This document shows, piece by piece, positions 1 through 10,769 of a DNA stretch of 64,000 bases. This DNA is from Eustoma russellianum (Eukaryota > Streptophyta > Magnoliopsida > Gentianales > Gentianaceae), in contig AP025055.1 in NCBI GenBank assembly GCA_036186865.1, positions 26,639,830 to 26,703,829 on the forward strand, in the 5' to 3' direction. How positions within the stretch are numbered: position 1 is the stretch's first letter; every line of letters begins with the position of its first letter. The position numbers were made by a program, and so were the translations under genes. The notes below the pieces were generated by a model that saw only the letters and a list, made by a program, of their open reading frames with translations, was not told where the DNA came from and searched no databases.

Positions 1-861
1 AGACTTGTTGAAGATTTTAAAAATTACATGAAATCTGAATTTGAAATGTCTATGGTTGGTGAACTTAACTATTTTCTTGGCTTGCAGATTAAGCAAACGA
101 GTAAACGCATTCACATAAGTCAAGCAAAATATGTCAATGACATGATTAAAAAGTTTAACTTTGAAAATTTGAAACCATCCCCCACCCCTATGAGTGTCAC
201 TACTAAATTGGACAAAGATGAACATGGTAAAGACGTTGATAATGGCTTATATCGATCTATGATAGGTTCTTTGTTATATTTAACTGCTAGTAGGCCTGAC
301 ATCATGTTCAGTGTATGCATGTGTGCACGATTTCAGAGTCAACCTAAGGTGTCTCACTATAATACGGTAAAAAGAATATTCCGTTATATTAAGCACACGC
401 CCACCTTAGGAATTTGGTACGATAAGGATTCAACATTTAACTTACATGCTTATACTGATGCAGATTATGGTGGCTGCAAAATAGATAGAAAGAGCACGAG
501 TGGGACTTGCCAATTTATAGGAAACTCATTCATTTCATGGTTTTCCAAAAAGCAAGCAAGTGTTGCTTTGTCCACTACTGAAGCTGAGTACATGGCACTT
601 AGCCTTTGTTGCACACAGTTGTTGTGGATAAAACAACAAGTCTCGGACTTTGGAATTACCGTAAATAGAATTCCTATATATTGTGATAGTATGAGTGCCA
701 TTAATTTGTCTAAGAACCCCGTGTTACATTCTAAGGCTAAGCATATAGAAGTACGCTATCACTTTCTTTGTGATCACATAAACAATGGTGATATCGTCAT
801 AGATCACGTACGCACAGAATCTTTTGATTTACTTTCCAAAATAAAGGGGGAGAGAGCATGA
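1..861 (+). pseudogene. SIRE-like copia Pol, C-terminal RT and RNase H, 3'-deleted
   Basis: The frame is open from base 1, so the gene starts outside the window. It encodes the end of a Ty1/copia reverse transcriptase (ELNYFLGLQIKQ, IGSLLYLTASRPD) and most of an RNase H domain: DADYGGC (first catalytic Asp), STTEAEYMAL (catalytic Glu) and IYCDSMSAIN (second Asp). These enzymes copy element RNA into DNA in the virus-like particle. It aligns closely with 17850-18764 of the complete element B. Near base 818 it jumps from the codons after HVRTE into sequence that lies downstream of the stop codon in B. The RNase H C-terminus (ADIFTKAL...) is therefore lost through a deletion of roughly 130 bp, and the frame ends by accident at 861. 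Confidence 0.9.
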
Positions 862-1036
862 TTTAAGGGGGAGAGAGACAGAGAGAGACACTAATTGATA
901 CTGATTGCATAAATCAAGGGGGAGCCGGATTTGAAATTTAAAATTCAAATTTCAAATTTATGCATGATTGAAGGGGGAGCGGTAACATTTAAATCATGTG
1001 CATAAGTTATTTTGAAAATCATCAAAAGGGGGAGAT
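840..1036 (+). promoter_or_regulatory. Cluster of polypurine tracts before the LTR
   Basis: Five AAGGGGGAG-type purine tracts (near 844, 864, 917, 974 and 1027) occur between the end of pol and the LTR. The last directly precedes the LTR and is the expected plus-strand primer. Similar clusters precede the 3' LTRs at 19003 and 59736. Confidence 0.7.
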
Positions 1037-4000
1037 TATAGAGAAAAAGGGGTTTGAATGATTTCAAAATATGTGATTTAAATGAATGACGTAAAACGTG
1101 TGCATGATATACATGTATACATGATACATTGCTTATTACTTGCCTTATTTAGCTCATATATAATGTTGCCGTACTAACGAGCCATGAAGCATTAAAGCTT
1201 ACATCATATGGCAAACATTTGTTGTGTTTATACTATTTTCAGGTGCCACCATTAATGAACTAAACTAGTTCATTAAGTGAAGTACTTAGTTAATTAAACT
1301 AAGTAGTTCATTAAAGGAAGCTACATTTGGAAAAGGCACAAAGGCAACAAGGCTAAGGAAGGAAAGTCTTCTCCTCCTCCCCTCATTCATTATACACGCC
1401 ATATACATATATCAATACATATATTTTCATATTTTTTGAAAAAGGCACATACATATGTATTCCAACGTACTACCGACGCGTTATATATTTTACGTACGTA
1501 CGTTAACGTCACACCACTATACTTAACTCATATTTATGAGTATATTCAGGTCTTGTATCATATGATATAAGTCATGGTGATGACAAATTAAATACGACAC
1601 GTTAAAAGGTTCTAAACCGAAAATTGTCGTATCGGGCGAATACCGAAACTTCGCCAACGTGTCACGTACTTGCCATAAGTAAATGGCCAGTCCCTATACT
1701 TCAAAAATCATCAAAACGTTCGTGCCTAGGGTGATATTTTCAGCCAAAAATTCTTTCCATGTTGGCACACACAAATCACCCCACATTAAGGCCAAAATGT
1801 GAAGATTCCAATTTTAATTTTGTCACATGTTAATGGCGCCACTTTAGACCAGCCAAGTGCTGAGATTTAAAGTATATATTATATATATTATGTGTAACAT
1901 AATATATATAACATGTGCAAAAAGTTGGAATTTAATTGGAGAAAAATCGGGTAATCGATAAACATCGAAAATTCGGTTTTCTACGTACACAACACATGGA
2001 ATATTTTTGGAACATCATACGACACGTGTCTAGACACTTTTTTACATATGTCATACATCTTAAAGTGTTCTAGAAAATTAAATTAAGGGCTGATTGGAAT
2101 ATAACATGTGTGTATTATTAAATGTGCACTATTTTACAAAGTTAGCAAAAATAAATTTCAGCACATGCATATACATTATCCAACGCCTCTACAGCTGAGA
2201 TGGAGCTTATGTGGAGCCTTGTTGGCATATTGATTGGTCAAGAATCAATCATGCAATGTTGGTGAATTAAAGAAAGGAGCTACAAATGGTAAGGTTTCAA
2301 ACTTTGTTACATTTAAAGCACATGCTGAAAATTTCAGCATGTTGAAATAGGCTGGCCAATTTTTGTAGTTTAATGAGACATATTTTATCATATTGAATTA
2401 TGTGATTGATTGGAAGAAGAAATGGAAGCAATTTGAATATTTTTCAAAGTCATAAAGAGTGATATTTTATATATCACATATGCTGAAATTTTTCAGCATG
2501 TGTGTGATATGTCTTGGCCGAATGTAAGGTCATAAGGGTGTCCAAATTCATTTCCAATTTGATAAGGATATTTGCTATCAATTAATGATTTATTTTAAAA
2601 AAAGAAAAATCAAGAGAAATGGAAATATTTTGAATTGAAGAGCCATGTATCACATGCTGAAATTTCAGCATGGTAATCACTCATCTTGGCTGATTTTTTA
2701 CCTTGGTAAGGAGGAATTTTGTCTTGCAAAATTTATGTGACAATATTGTATATTATGGAAATTATTCTATGTTGATTTTGGCACATGTTTTGAGTGATAT
2801 ATTCAGATTTTTCCAAGTCATCAATGATGACAACATCCAACCTATCATGAAGTGCCAAGTAAGCAAAGCTTAAATGATCATCCAATGAGAAGGTGACAAG
2901 TAAGCAAGACCATGTCACAATGATGTCTTACATTCTCCCAAGGACTTAGAAGATAATTTTCAAGAGGGGAAGGATACCAAGGGGGGATGGCTGCAAGGTA
3001 TAAAAGGAAAGAAGATGAGCAAAAACAAGACAAGCACAAGCATTGCAAAATCAAGTGATCAAAACGCCTAGCCTCTCTTCTTCTACACTCTCTTTCTTTC
3101 TTCTTCTTGAAAGCCTATTGCATTCATATTTTCAATCTTGAATAGGCTTGTTATAGACCACCACATATTCTATATCTTTGTAAAAGATTGATCAAGGTGT
3201 GATCAATCTTCATTCTTGCGAGGTGGTGGTGTTCGTGCGAATTGTATTCATCGTACAAGGTTTGTAAAGGGTTGGAGATTGTATTCATCGTACAAGGTTT
3301 GTAAAGGGTTGGAGTTGGTGTGTAACTCCATCAACCCTGTGATAAGGTGTATTGCGTGTGTGTGACTAGTGTGAACCAAGGAAGGTGTTCCTTGAAGACT
3401 GGAGTAGGTGGTTTATAACCGAACCAGTATAAAATTCTTGGTGCCATTTACTTTCAGCATTTAATTTCTATTACTGCGCAGTTTACTCTTTTTATTTGTG
3501 TTAGTAAAAATAGTAAACGACTTTCAAAAATCACGAAAATTTTCAGAAACATATCCACACGTTCTAGGGTTAATTTGGCACAAGTTTCAACCCTTTTGGA
3601 TAAGTATAAGTCGATCAAACATCAAAAGGTCTGAGACTAGTGCAGTCTGATTTTCAGACTTGCAAAGGTTGAGACTTTGATTGTAATTGACCTACTTACC
3701 AAAAGAATTTTACAAAACTGTTTCAACCCACTTAAATATAGTATATAAGGAGTTAGTGGTTAAATTTTCAGAGCATTTGGACTTACACACAAATAGGAAT
3801 AAAGTTTTCAAAACCGTCTAGCGTTTCTGGCAGATTCGCGCAATCTGATCACCAACGGTTTTTGAAGGGGTTAAAGGTTGAATTTTAATTTGAAATTTTT
3901 AGGGGACCCTCATAACATCTGAGGCTAAGTTCTCTCAAAATTTCAGAATTTTTGGAGACCTATAACCTGGTTTTAAAAGCGTTTTAAAACTGATCCTGAA

Positions 4001-4113
4001 AACAGAATCTGTTTTCAGAAGTTGAGTTGTTTAGTTTTAAACAAATTTTAAAAACCACCCTTTCCGCATCACCTATTCAACCCCCCTTCTATTGATGCCT
4101 TGCAGATCCTACA
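1037..4113 (+). repeat. SIRE-like LTR, 3077 bp, shared by two internal regions
   Basis: Boundaries come from the other copies, which begin TGTAGAGA and end AGATCCTACA. Here the first dinucleotide has mutated (TATAGAGA). Upstream is the polypurine tract of one element and downstream is the primer site and gag of another, so this LTR is both a 3' and a 5' LTR. A TATA-like GTATAAAAGG lies at about 2998-3007, so U3 would be about 2 kb. Three CATGCTGAAA/TTTCAGCATG hairpins lie at 2321-2341, 2471-2510 and 2653-2672. An LTR of 3 kb is long for a copia element. Confidence 0.9.
3241..3314 (+). repeat. 37-bp tandem duplication inside the LTR
   Basis: Bases 3241-3277 are repeated exactly at 3278-3314. 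The LTRs at 10770, 19003 and 53212 have one copy, so the duplication is private to this LTR and accounts for most of its extra length. Confidence 0.9.
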
Positions 4114-4115
4114 AG

Positions 4116-4127
4116 TGATATCAGAGC
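4116..4127 (+). other. Primer-binding site (tRNA-iMet), one mismatch
   Basis: TGATATCAGAGC lies two bases after the LTR end and differs at one base from the initiator tRNA-Met complement TGGTATCAGAGC found in element B. Confidence 0.85.
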
Positions 4128-4167
4128 GCAGGAACACTAACTTCAAAGAATCCAACGATTCAGTGAG

Positions 4168-4880
4168 GTGGCAACCACAAATCTCAAAACCGAGCAAGAA
4201 GATATGTCGAGCCAAATGCCTCCTCTTTTTGACAGTGAGTCGTTTATTCAGTGGAAACTTAGAATGAAGCTTTTTCTTATGGCTATAGATATAGATCTTT
4301 AGTCGATTATTGAAGATGGTCCTTTTGTTCCATCTAAGTTATCCACCGTAGACGGAGTCACATTAGAAGTTATTAAATCTAGACAAGAATATACGAGTGA
4401 TGATAAAAAGAAACTTAGTATGAATGGTAGGGCTATGCAATTGCTCCTAAATGGATTAAGTAAAAGTGAGTCTAATTATGTCTCAAACTGTTCGAGTGCA
4501 AAAGAAATGTGGAGGATACTAGAAATGAAACACGAAGGCACGAGTCAAGTAAAAGAGTCAAAAATAAACATGCTTATGTCCACACTTGAGTCGTTTAAAT
4601 TGTTGCTTAATGAGTCTATTGTTGATATGGATCTTCGTTTGACTAACATCTACAACTCTCTTGAGTCTCTTGGTAAAGCTTTTACCACGCAGGAAAAGGT
4701 ACAGAAAGTCTCACGAAGCCTTCCATCCGAGTGGGATCCTAAAGTGACCGCAATAGAAGAAAGCAAGGAAACTAAGTCAATAAAGATGGAAGAATTAATC
4801 GGATCACTTAAGGTCTATGAGAATAAACTCACCATACGGAAATCGGAATCATCTAAACAAGGTAAAGCTATTGCTTTTAT
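4168..4880 (+). pseudogene. SIRE-like gag, truncated
   Basis: This is the N-terminal half of the copia-type Gag (capsid-like, UBN2 family) seen at 13862-15478. The start codon has become GTG at 4168. Codon 45 is a TAG at 4300-4302 where copy C has a Trp codon. The rest reads on as ARAMQLLLNGLSK-like sequence (with G for A) to the KQGKAIAF region. At about 4880 the homology stops and F-type LTR sequence begins, so zinc knuckle and pol are missing. Unlike B, this copy keeps the 156-bp segment 4255-4410. Confidence 0.88.
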
Positions 4881-5420
4881 CATCTAACGGTTGTGGATCG
4901 TAGTCTACACGGATCACGATCTAACGGCTGAGATCGTATATGGCTGCAGTTTTTCATCCGACAGTCTACGTTTGAAACTGCTGCAGTTTACGATCTAACG
5001 GCTGTGGATGAAAAACGTCTGATCCGACGGCTGCGGTTTAATCTGGAGATTAACCGCCTAATCCTTCCCGCCTATAAATAAAACGGCTCCTTTCTTCCCA
5101 GAACCACTGCGATTTCACTGTTTTCTTCCTCCTTCCATTTTCGATTTTTTGCATACTGCTGCTACACTGTTGTTACTTTTCCAGTTCGAGAAATCAGAGC
5201 ATCCCACAGGTTTGCTGAGTTCTTTACGTTGCTGTGGCGCTTCGTATGAACTGTTACCCGTTGTATCCTGGGAGACATTTGCTGTTTCTGGTTGGGTACT
5301 TCGTACCGGAGCAAATCGTCTTAAGGACAGAGTCCTTAGACTCGTCTCGGTTCTGCTTGCATTTTGTCAATTTACACACAAACACACACAGTACACTGCA
5401 GTTGATTACAGTTTCTAACA
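4881..5420 (+). repeat. Diverged F-type copia LTR fragment
   Basis: It shares the layout of the F LTR (25233-26578) without being a close copy. There are repeated ATCTAACGGCTG and ATCCGACGG motifs, a TATA box (CTATAAATA, 5072-5080), the shared segment GTTGTATCCTGGGAGAC, 'ACCGGAGCAA..CGTCTTAAGGA', a CACACACA stretch, and the end TTTCTAACA at 5420 (F ends TTTCCAACA). The U3 start is missing. The next bases, GCCTTAAGTGC, resemble the F leader ATCTTAAGACG, so it is the right half of a 5' LTR. Confidence 0.75.
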
Positions 5421-5454
5421 GCCTTAAGTGCAATCTTACTCAAGGAGGAAGATA

Positions 5455-6215
5455 GTAAGAACTCACGATCTACTTCGTTAGCAAATCTCTGCGTGGCCCA
5501 GAAGTTACTCAAATACTGAAAAGTTAGTTCTTGCCTTGGTTTGCTCAGCGCGTAAGCTTTGAGCTTATTTCCAAGCACATCCTATCATAGCCCTCATTGA
5601 TCAACCATTGAGGTAGATCCTTGCCAAACCAGAAATTTTAGGACGAACCACTGTATGAAAAATAGATTTAGCAGAATATGACATCAAATTTCTACCCCGT
5701 TTAGCGATCAAGACGCATGGTTTGGCAGACTTTATTGCTGAATGAATCTCTATTGCTGATAGTTTGTTTGAAAAGAATCAGCGAAACATTTATGTCGATG
5801 GCTACCCTTTGCTGGACGGTAGAGGAGAAAGGTTAAAATTGATCAGCCTCAGGAGGAAAGAATTTCAGTATGCAATGCGCTTTGAGTTCCAGAAGAACAA
5901 CAACGAAGCTGAGTATAAAGCACTTATCACAGGCCTCAACATTTCCATGAAACTCGGAGCTCAGAAGCTTTAAGTCCATAGTGATTCTCAGTTCATTATT
6001 GCCTATGCATTTGGAGATTATGAAGCTAAAGAGGAGCCAATGAAGAAGTATTTGACCAAGATCCAATCACTAATTTCAATATTTGAAAATTTATACTTAG
6101 ATCAAATACCAAGATCCCAGAACAAAAGGGTGGATGCACTTTACAAGCTCGCGTCTTCAACTCGTGCGACTCTAGGTAAGAAAATTATTTTTGAAACTAT
6201 TAAGAGCTAAGCTTA
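5455..6215 (+). pseudogene. Tat-type Ty3/gypsy pol relic: RT end and RNase H domains
   Basis: Read across frameshifts and stops, the order is that of a Ty3/gypsy Pol. IYFVSKSLRGPEVT, EKLVLALVCSARKL and AYFQAHPIIALIDQPLR (5475-5615) are the end of RT and its RNase H. A second RNase H of the archaeal type found in the Tat clade follows: YVDGYPLLDGRGERL, NNEAEYKALITGL, VHSDSQFIIA and PRSQNKRVDALYKLAS (5785-6170). In-frame stops occur at TTGAGGTAG and after GAQKL (5971-5973). It is far more decayed than the copia elements around it and is the oldest layer here. It continues at 6390 and, beyond the E insertion, at 23801. Confidence 0.8.
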
Positions 6216-6389
6216 TGATCAGACTCATGTCTTGCATGTGGATTATCAATCCACATGAATGAATTAGATTGTGAATTATTTGTGTCATGGACTTCTCTCC
6301 GAGGAAAGAAATGCAGCCAGACATTTGAGAATCAAAGCTGCACGGTAGGCAATTGTTTAATTGAGCCTTTTATTGCATTTCTTTCTCCC

Positions 6390-7073
6390 TCTTGGCTCAA
6401 ATGCGTTTCGATTGCAGACGGTGATTACCTTCTGAGGGAAATGCACAAATAGATTTGTGGTACTCATTCCGGATTCCGGAGCTTGGCATTCAAATGCCTC
6501 CTTGCATGTTATTTTTGGCATTCTATGCAAAAAGACATTCAGAAATTGGTAAAATGTTTGAGTCTTGTCAGATGCAGGGACCTTTGCGCTATCGGCCTAC
6601 GCAGGCATGATCCCAATTTCAGCCCCTGGCTATTTTACTTGATTTGATTGGGCCTTGGTTCGATGCAATTCTTTATGGTGGCGATTGATTACTTTATAGC
6701 ATGGGTCGAAGCCGAGCCTCTCGCATCCCTTTCTAGTGAGAGTATACAAAAGTTCCTTTGGAAGAATATAATCTGCAAGTTCGGTCTTGTGAGGATCTTG
6801 GTCTCCAAAAATAGAACAAAATTTACAGAAGACCTTGTGAAAAGTTGGTGTGTAAAGCTCCAGATCAAAAACACATCTCCTTTGTCGCATGTCCATAGCT
6901 AACGGCCAAGTAGAGCAGGCCAACAAAACTTTGAAGGGAAGAATCAAGAAGCACCTAGAGAAGCTGTAGCAAGAGGGGTAAATGATTGTCAACTGTTCTT
7001 TGGGCATATCGCACGACTCTATCCATATCAGCCAAGGAAAATCCTTTCGCACTTTTTTACAGATTCTAGTGGT
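6390..7073 (+). pseudogene. Tat-type Ty3/gypsy integrase relic
   Basis: YLLREMHK, ICGTHSGFRSLAFK and CYFW (about 6420-6520) match the integrase zinc-binding region. LIGPWFDAI, KFGLVRILVSKNRTKF and NGQVEQANKTLKGR-like sequence (6640-6945, frame-shifted) match the catalytic core; KN replaces the usual DN at the second Asp position. The sequence is cut at 7073 by element E and resumes after 23800. The bases 7069-7073 (GTGGT) are the target site that was duplicated. Confidence 0.75.
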
Positions 7074-7296
7074 TGTTCAGACAGTATATTGAAGGAATAA
7101 ACTGTATTTTCATTCATACTTTTTCTCATACAATACAGCCCTACTTATACTATACAGAGTTTGTTTTACATGGTAACATCAATCACTGATTTATGCTATT
7201 TCTATCATCCCTGATTCTTAGGGATCTACAGTAATTACAGTAATATTTACTTACTAAATATATTTAACTAAAGAATCGTAAGTCTATATTCTAACA
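7074..7296 (-). repeat. 3' LTR of element E
   Basis: It starts TGTTCAGACAG and ends TATTCTAACA on the + strand and aligns along its whole length with 23575-23795. The adjoining CCCCCTCAAGT (7297-7307) is the complement of a polypurine tract, which fixes this as the 3' LTR of a reverse-strand element. Confidence 0.95.
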
Positions 7297-7307
7297 CCCC
7301 CTCAAGT
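7297..7307 (-). other. Polypurine tract of element E
   Basis: On the - strand this reads ACTTGAGGGGG immediately upstream of the 3' LTR, the standard plus-strand primer position. Confidence 0.85.
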
Positions 7308-7339
7308 CGAATAGTGGGATCACCAATATTCAACTTGTA

Positions 7340-7895
7340 TAGTATTGAGTTAAAGATCCGTCCACTAACTGCCTTGGTTAGAATATCTGCGAGCTGATCT
7401 TTAGACCGTACATACGGAAGGGCAATGATCCCGTTATCAATTTTTTCTTTAATAAAGTGTCAATCAACCTCTACATGTTTAGTCCGATCATGCTGGAGAG
7501 GATTCTCAGAGATGCTAATAGATGCTTGTTATCACACATCAGGCAAGTTGGACCGGTGGCCAGGAAACCAAGCTCTCGTAGTAACTTTCTGATCCACAAG
7601 ACTTCTGTAATACCTTTCACAATCCCTTGAAACTCTGCTTCTGCACTATACAATGCTACTACCTTCTGCTTCTTGCTCATCCAGGTGACCACATTGCCTC
7701 CAACCAAAGTAAAATACCCAGCTGTCGAGCGTCGATCAACTTGGTTACCGGACCAATCAGCATCAGTATATGCCTCAATATTCAGGTGTCTATTATTCTT
7801 GAACAGCAGTCCTCATCCAGGGGTTCCTTTTAGACATCTCAGGATTCTCATTACCGCCTCAAGATGATGTTTCCGAGGGTTATGCATAAAGTAGC
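7340..7895 (-). pseudogene. Element E RNase H
   Basis: The reverse strand encodes a copia RNase H in pieces. AYTDADWSGNQ with RRSTAGYF lies at about 7720-7785; VTWMSKKQKVVALYSAEAEF (catalytic Glu) and CLMCDNKHLLA follow in the frame 7471-7707. The usual pattern is S.AEAE and CDN..A, so key residues survive, but the frame changes at about 7500 and again before 7708. It directly follows the RT piece at 7896-8363 and lies next to the 3' LTR, as expected. Confidence 0.85.
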
Positions 7896-8768
7896 TTACG
7901 ACCCCAACAGCATACGCAATATCTGGTCGAGTGTGAGATAGATAGATGAGCTTGCCCACTTATACTGTTCTTGTTCGGTTGAAGGAGCTCCTTGTATAAC
8001 ATCCAGTTTATGATTCTGAACCATTAGGGTATCCGCCGGTCTGGCATCCAGTAAACCAACTTCTGCTAATAGGTCGAGAATATACTTCCGCTGAGATATA
8101 TAGATGCCAGCTGATGACCGCATGACTTCAATGCCTAGGAAGTACTTGAGTCCGCCATGATCCTTCATCTCGACATGCGTGAACAGATATTCCCTGAGAC
8201 GTGAAATTTTATTAGTGTTATTCCTGGTAATAATCATATCATCAACATAAATAATGAGACAAGTAATAAGACTCTTTTGTTGTTTGATGAAGAGGGTATG
8301 GTCTGCGTTGCTCTGTCTATATCCATGTTGTCTCATGACATGTGTGAATCTTCCAAACCACATCCTAGGTGACTGCTTAAGTCCATATAGAGCCCAGTTG
8401 AGCTTGCAAACCTTCCCGGGTAAGAGCTCCTATGAGAAGCCCGGTGGTGGATCCATATACACTTCCTCTTTCAATGCTCCATGTAGAAAGACGTTTTTTT
8501 TACATCAAATTGGTGCAGGGCCCAGTTTTTTGAAGCAGAAATGGCAAAGAGTACCCTGATGGTATCAATTCGGGCAACAGGCGAGAAGGTCTCAGAGTAA
8601 TCTACTCCATATGTTTGTGTGTACCCTTTGGCTACCAACCTTGCTTTATGCCTTTCGACACTCCTATCTGCTTTGTATTTAATTGTGAACCCACCGACAT
8701 CCAACAGGCTGTTTTCCTGGAGGCAACTAACACCGCTCCTACGTCTCATTCTTTCTTAGAGAATTCAT
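7896..8768 (-). pseudogene. Element E reverse transcriptase
   Basis: The N-terminal part (frame 8471-8749) has KADRSVERHKARLVAKGYTQ, DYSETFSPVARIDTIRVL and LHQFDVKK (fingers and first catalytic Asp). The C-terminal part (frame 7896-8363) has the active-site motif YVDDMI and GGLKYFLGIEV. A frameshift near 8470-8490 separates the two, and the bases 8364-8470 between them carry the LPGKVCKLNWALYGLKQSPR-type segment on the - strand. The polymerase Asp pair is intact, but the gene cannot be read through. Confidence 0.9.
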
Positions 8769-9700
8769 TTATACTATCATGGTCTCCTTCCATTCTGGTT
8801 GACTGCAGGCTTCTTCGATGGTTCGTGGAATATGTTCGGAGCAAATGTTGGTTAGAAAGCCTTTTGCAGCTTTACTCACGTTCTTTCCTGGTGTTGGTAT
8901 AGGATACTTAGAGGCCTTGGACACCTTTGTGGGTGAATACCTGTCTGGTGGAATTCCCCTATTCCTTCTCGGTGGAAGCACCCGCTCTTGTTCTTCTGCA
9001 CATGTGTTATTATGGTCCATGCATTCATGATCACTAATAAATGTATTAGTAGGGGAAAAATTATCAGAGATGAAAAAATTATTGACGGGGGTAATATGGG
9101 AAGGAGACTGACTGAGAACAGGACTATTCGTGTTACCATGTATATTCTCTTTTATCTGTTGAGGTACATTCGGTTGAGGAGTCCCATCGACGAGTTCCGG
9201 AGTGGTAGCTGTATTATCGCAGGGAGCTGTAGTATCGTCGGAGCCATTCACTTGCCGTGTTAGATCAGTCACAGACCAGGGTAGATTAGGCAACCAATCG
9301 AGGGATCCATCACTAGCTATCTCCCACTGAGACCAAGGTTGGGTGGCAAAGAAAAACCCAGTTTCAAGAAAGACGTAGTTCATAGTAACATGTATTAGCC
9401 GAGTACGGGGATTATAACATCTGTATCCTTTTTGGGTAGAGCCATATCCAACAAACACATATTTGTCGGCTTTTATTTCTGTGTTTCTTGGCGACATGTA
9501 TAAAAAAAGTGCACCCAAAGATTTTGGGTGGTAACGTTAATACGGAAGATATAGTGGTTTGGGAAGATAAGGTGTCAAGAGGAGTTTTATTGTTTAGAAT
9601 AGTGGAGGGCAGATGATTCTTAAGGTAGGTGGCTGTGGATACTGCCTCCGGCCAAAAAACCCGTGGGACAGAAGATTCTAGCATTAGGGCTCGGGTCATT
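8769..9700 (-). pseudogene. Element E integrase C-terminus and linker
   Basis: Two overlapping reverse frames meet here. Frame 9412-9699 has FWPEAVSTATYLKNHLPS and KTPLDTL (integrase C-terminal part). Frame 8769-9518 has YVFVGYGSTQKGYRCYNP, typical just after the copia integrase, followed by a low-complexity Ser/Thr/Pro-rich linker to the start of RT. The change of frame at about 9490 is a frameshift. Such linkers are variable and have no known catalytic role. Confidence 0.85.
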
Positions 9701-10239
9701 TCCAGGAGAGTACGGTGTTTACGTTCCGCAACTCCATTTTTTCATGGGTATCTGGAAGACGTTTGGTGAATTATGCCATGATCATGGAAGAACTGCTAAA
9801 GTGCCCCATCGAAATATTCTCTCCCATTATCAGAACACAAAATTTGAGTATTGGAAGTATATTGTGTTTGGACCATTTTATAGAACTCAACAAATTTAGT
9901 GACAACTTCAGATCTATGTTTGAGAATGTATAACCAGGTCATGCGTGATTAATCATCATCAAAATTAACAAAGTATTGAAATCCCATAGGAGTGGGGTGC
10001 GGAGATGGACCCCAAACATCTGAGTGGATCAAAGAAAAATTTTTATTGACTCGAGTATTATTTAAATGATAAGTAGCCCGAGGTTGTTTGGCCCGGAGGC
10101 AAATGTCGCAGGTAAACTTTAAAGTGGAAAAAAGTTTATGCAAATAGCTAAAAGATGGGTGTCCTAACCGACGGTGCCACAACCATATCTGACGAGTAAC
10201 CGACCCGATGACAATATGAGACTTCCCGTGTTGCACCAC
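9701..10239 (-). pseudogene. Element E integrase core and GAG-pre-integrase region
   Basis: Reverse frame 9949-10239 has RQIWLWHRRLGHPSFSYL (zinc-binding HH part), CDICLRAKQPRA (CC part) and IHSDVWGPS (first catalytic Asp of the DDE triad), ending in a stop at VNFDDD. The rest of the core (9701-9948) is frame-shifted but readable in pieces on the - strand. Integrase inserts the DNA copy into the genome; this one is not continuous. Confidence 0.85.
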
Positions 10240-10764
10240 CGCATCTACATAATAGAGGCCCTCCTTCTCAGTACCACGTCCAGTGATCTCTTGAGTACGA
10301 ATGTCCTACAATATGCAAAAGGCCGGATACATGAGAACAACGCAGTCAAGTTCTTTTGTAAGTTGGCTAATAGACAGTAGTTTAGTGGAAAGCGAATAGA
10401 CAAGCAAGCAATTTTTTACATTAATATCAAGAGTAATGGCAATGGAGCCACTCCCTTGTACTGGGACAATTTCGCCACTGGCTATCTCAACATGAGATTT
10501 TAGAGGGGCGGAGTGGATGGTAAGATCATTCGGGTCAAATGTCATAGTATCCGTGGCGCCATAGTCGAAAATCCACTGAGGGCCCGGGTTCTGAGTCATA
10601 CTAGAAAAGACATGGGTGGAACAAGATTTTTCAGTAACTTGGGGGTTAAAGGCACCATTTTGGAAGTGTGGGTGGTAAGTTACAGTTGGCTTGGACTGAG
10701 GGGTGTAATCTATAATTTTAGGGAACTGCTGGGGGCTAAGTACACTATCTTCAGATTGTTGGGC
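10240..10764 (-). pseudogene. Element E protease region
   Basis: The reverse strand encodes QWIFDYGATDTMTFDPNDL, a copia-type aspartic protease site in which the Ser/Thr normally after the catalytic Asp is Tyr (DYGA for DSGA). CLLVYSLSTKLLSISQLTKE, the usual downstream segment, follows. The frame closes at 10306 and resumes in another frame. To the right the gene is broken at the B insertion (TSD 10765-10769); its N-terminal neighbour is gag at 22046-23404. Confidence 0.85.
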
Positions 10765-10769
10765 CAAAT
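10765..10769. other. Left TSD of element B (CAAAT)
   Basis: CAAAT precedes the 5' LTR of B and recurs at 22041-22045 directly after its 3' LTR. Confidence 0.95.

Noticed and set aside
5149..5455. Forward frames of 73-89 codons
   Set aside because: They lie in the F-type LTR fragment and have no domain.
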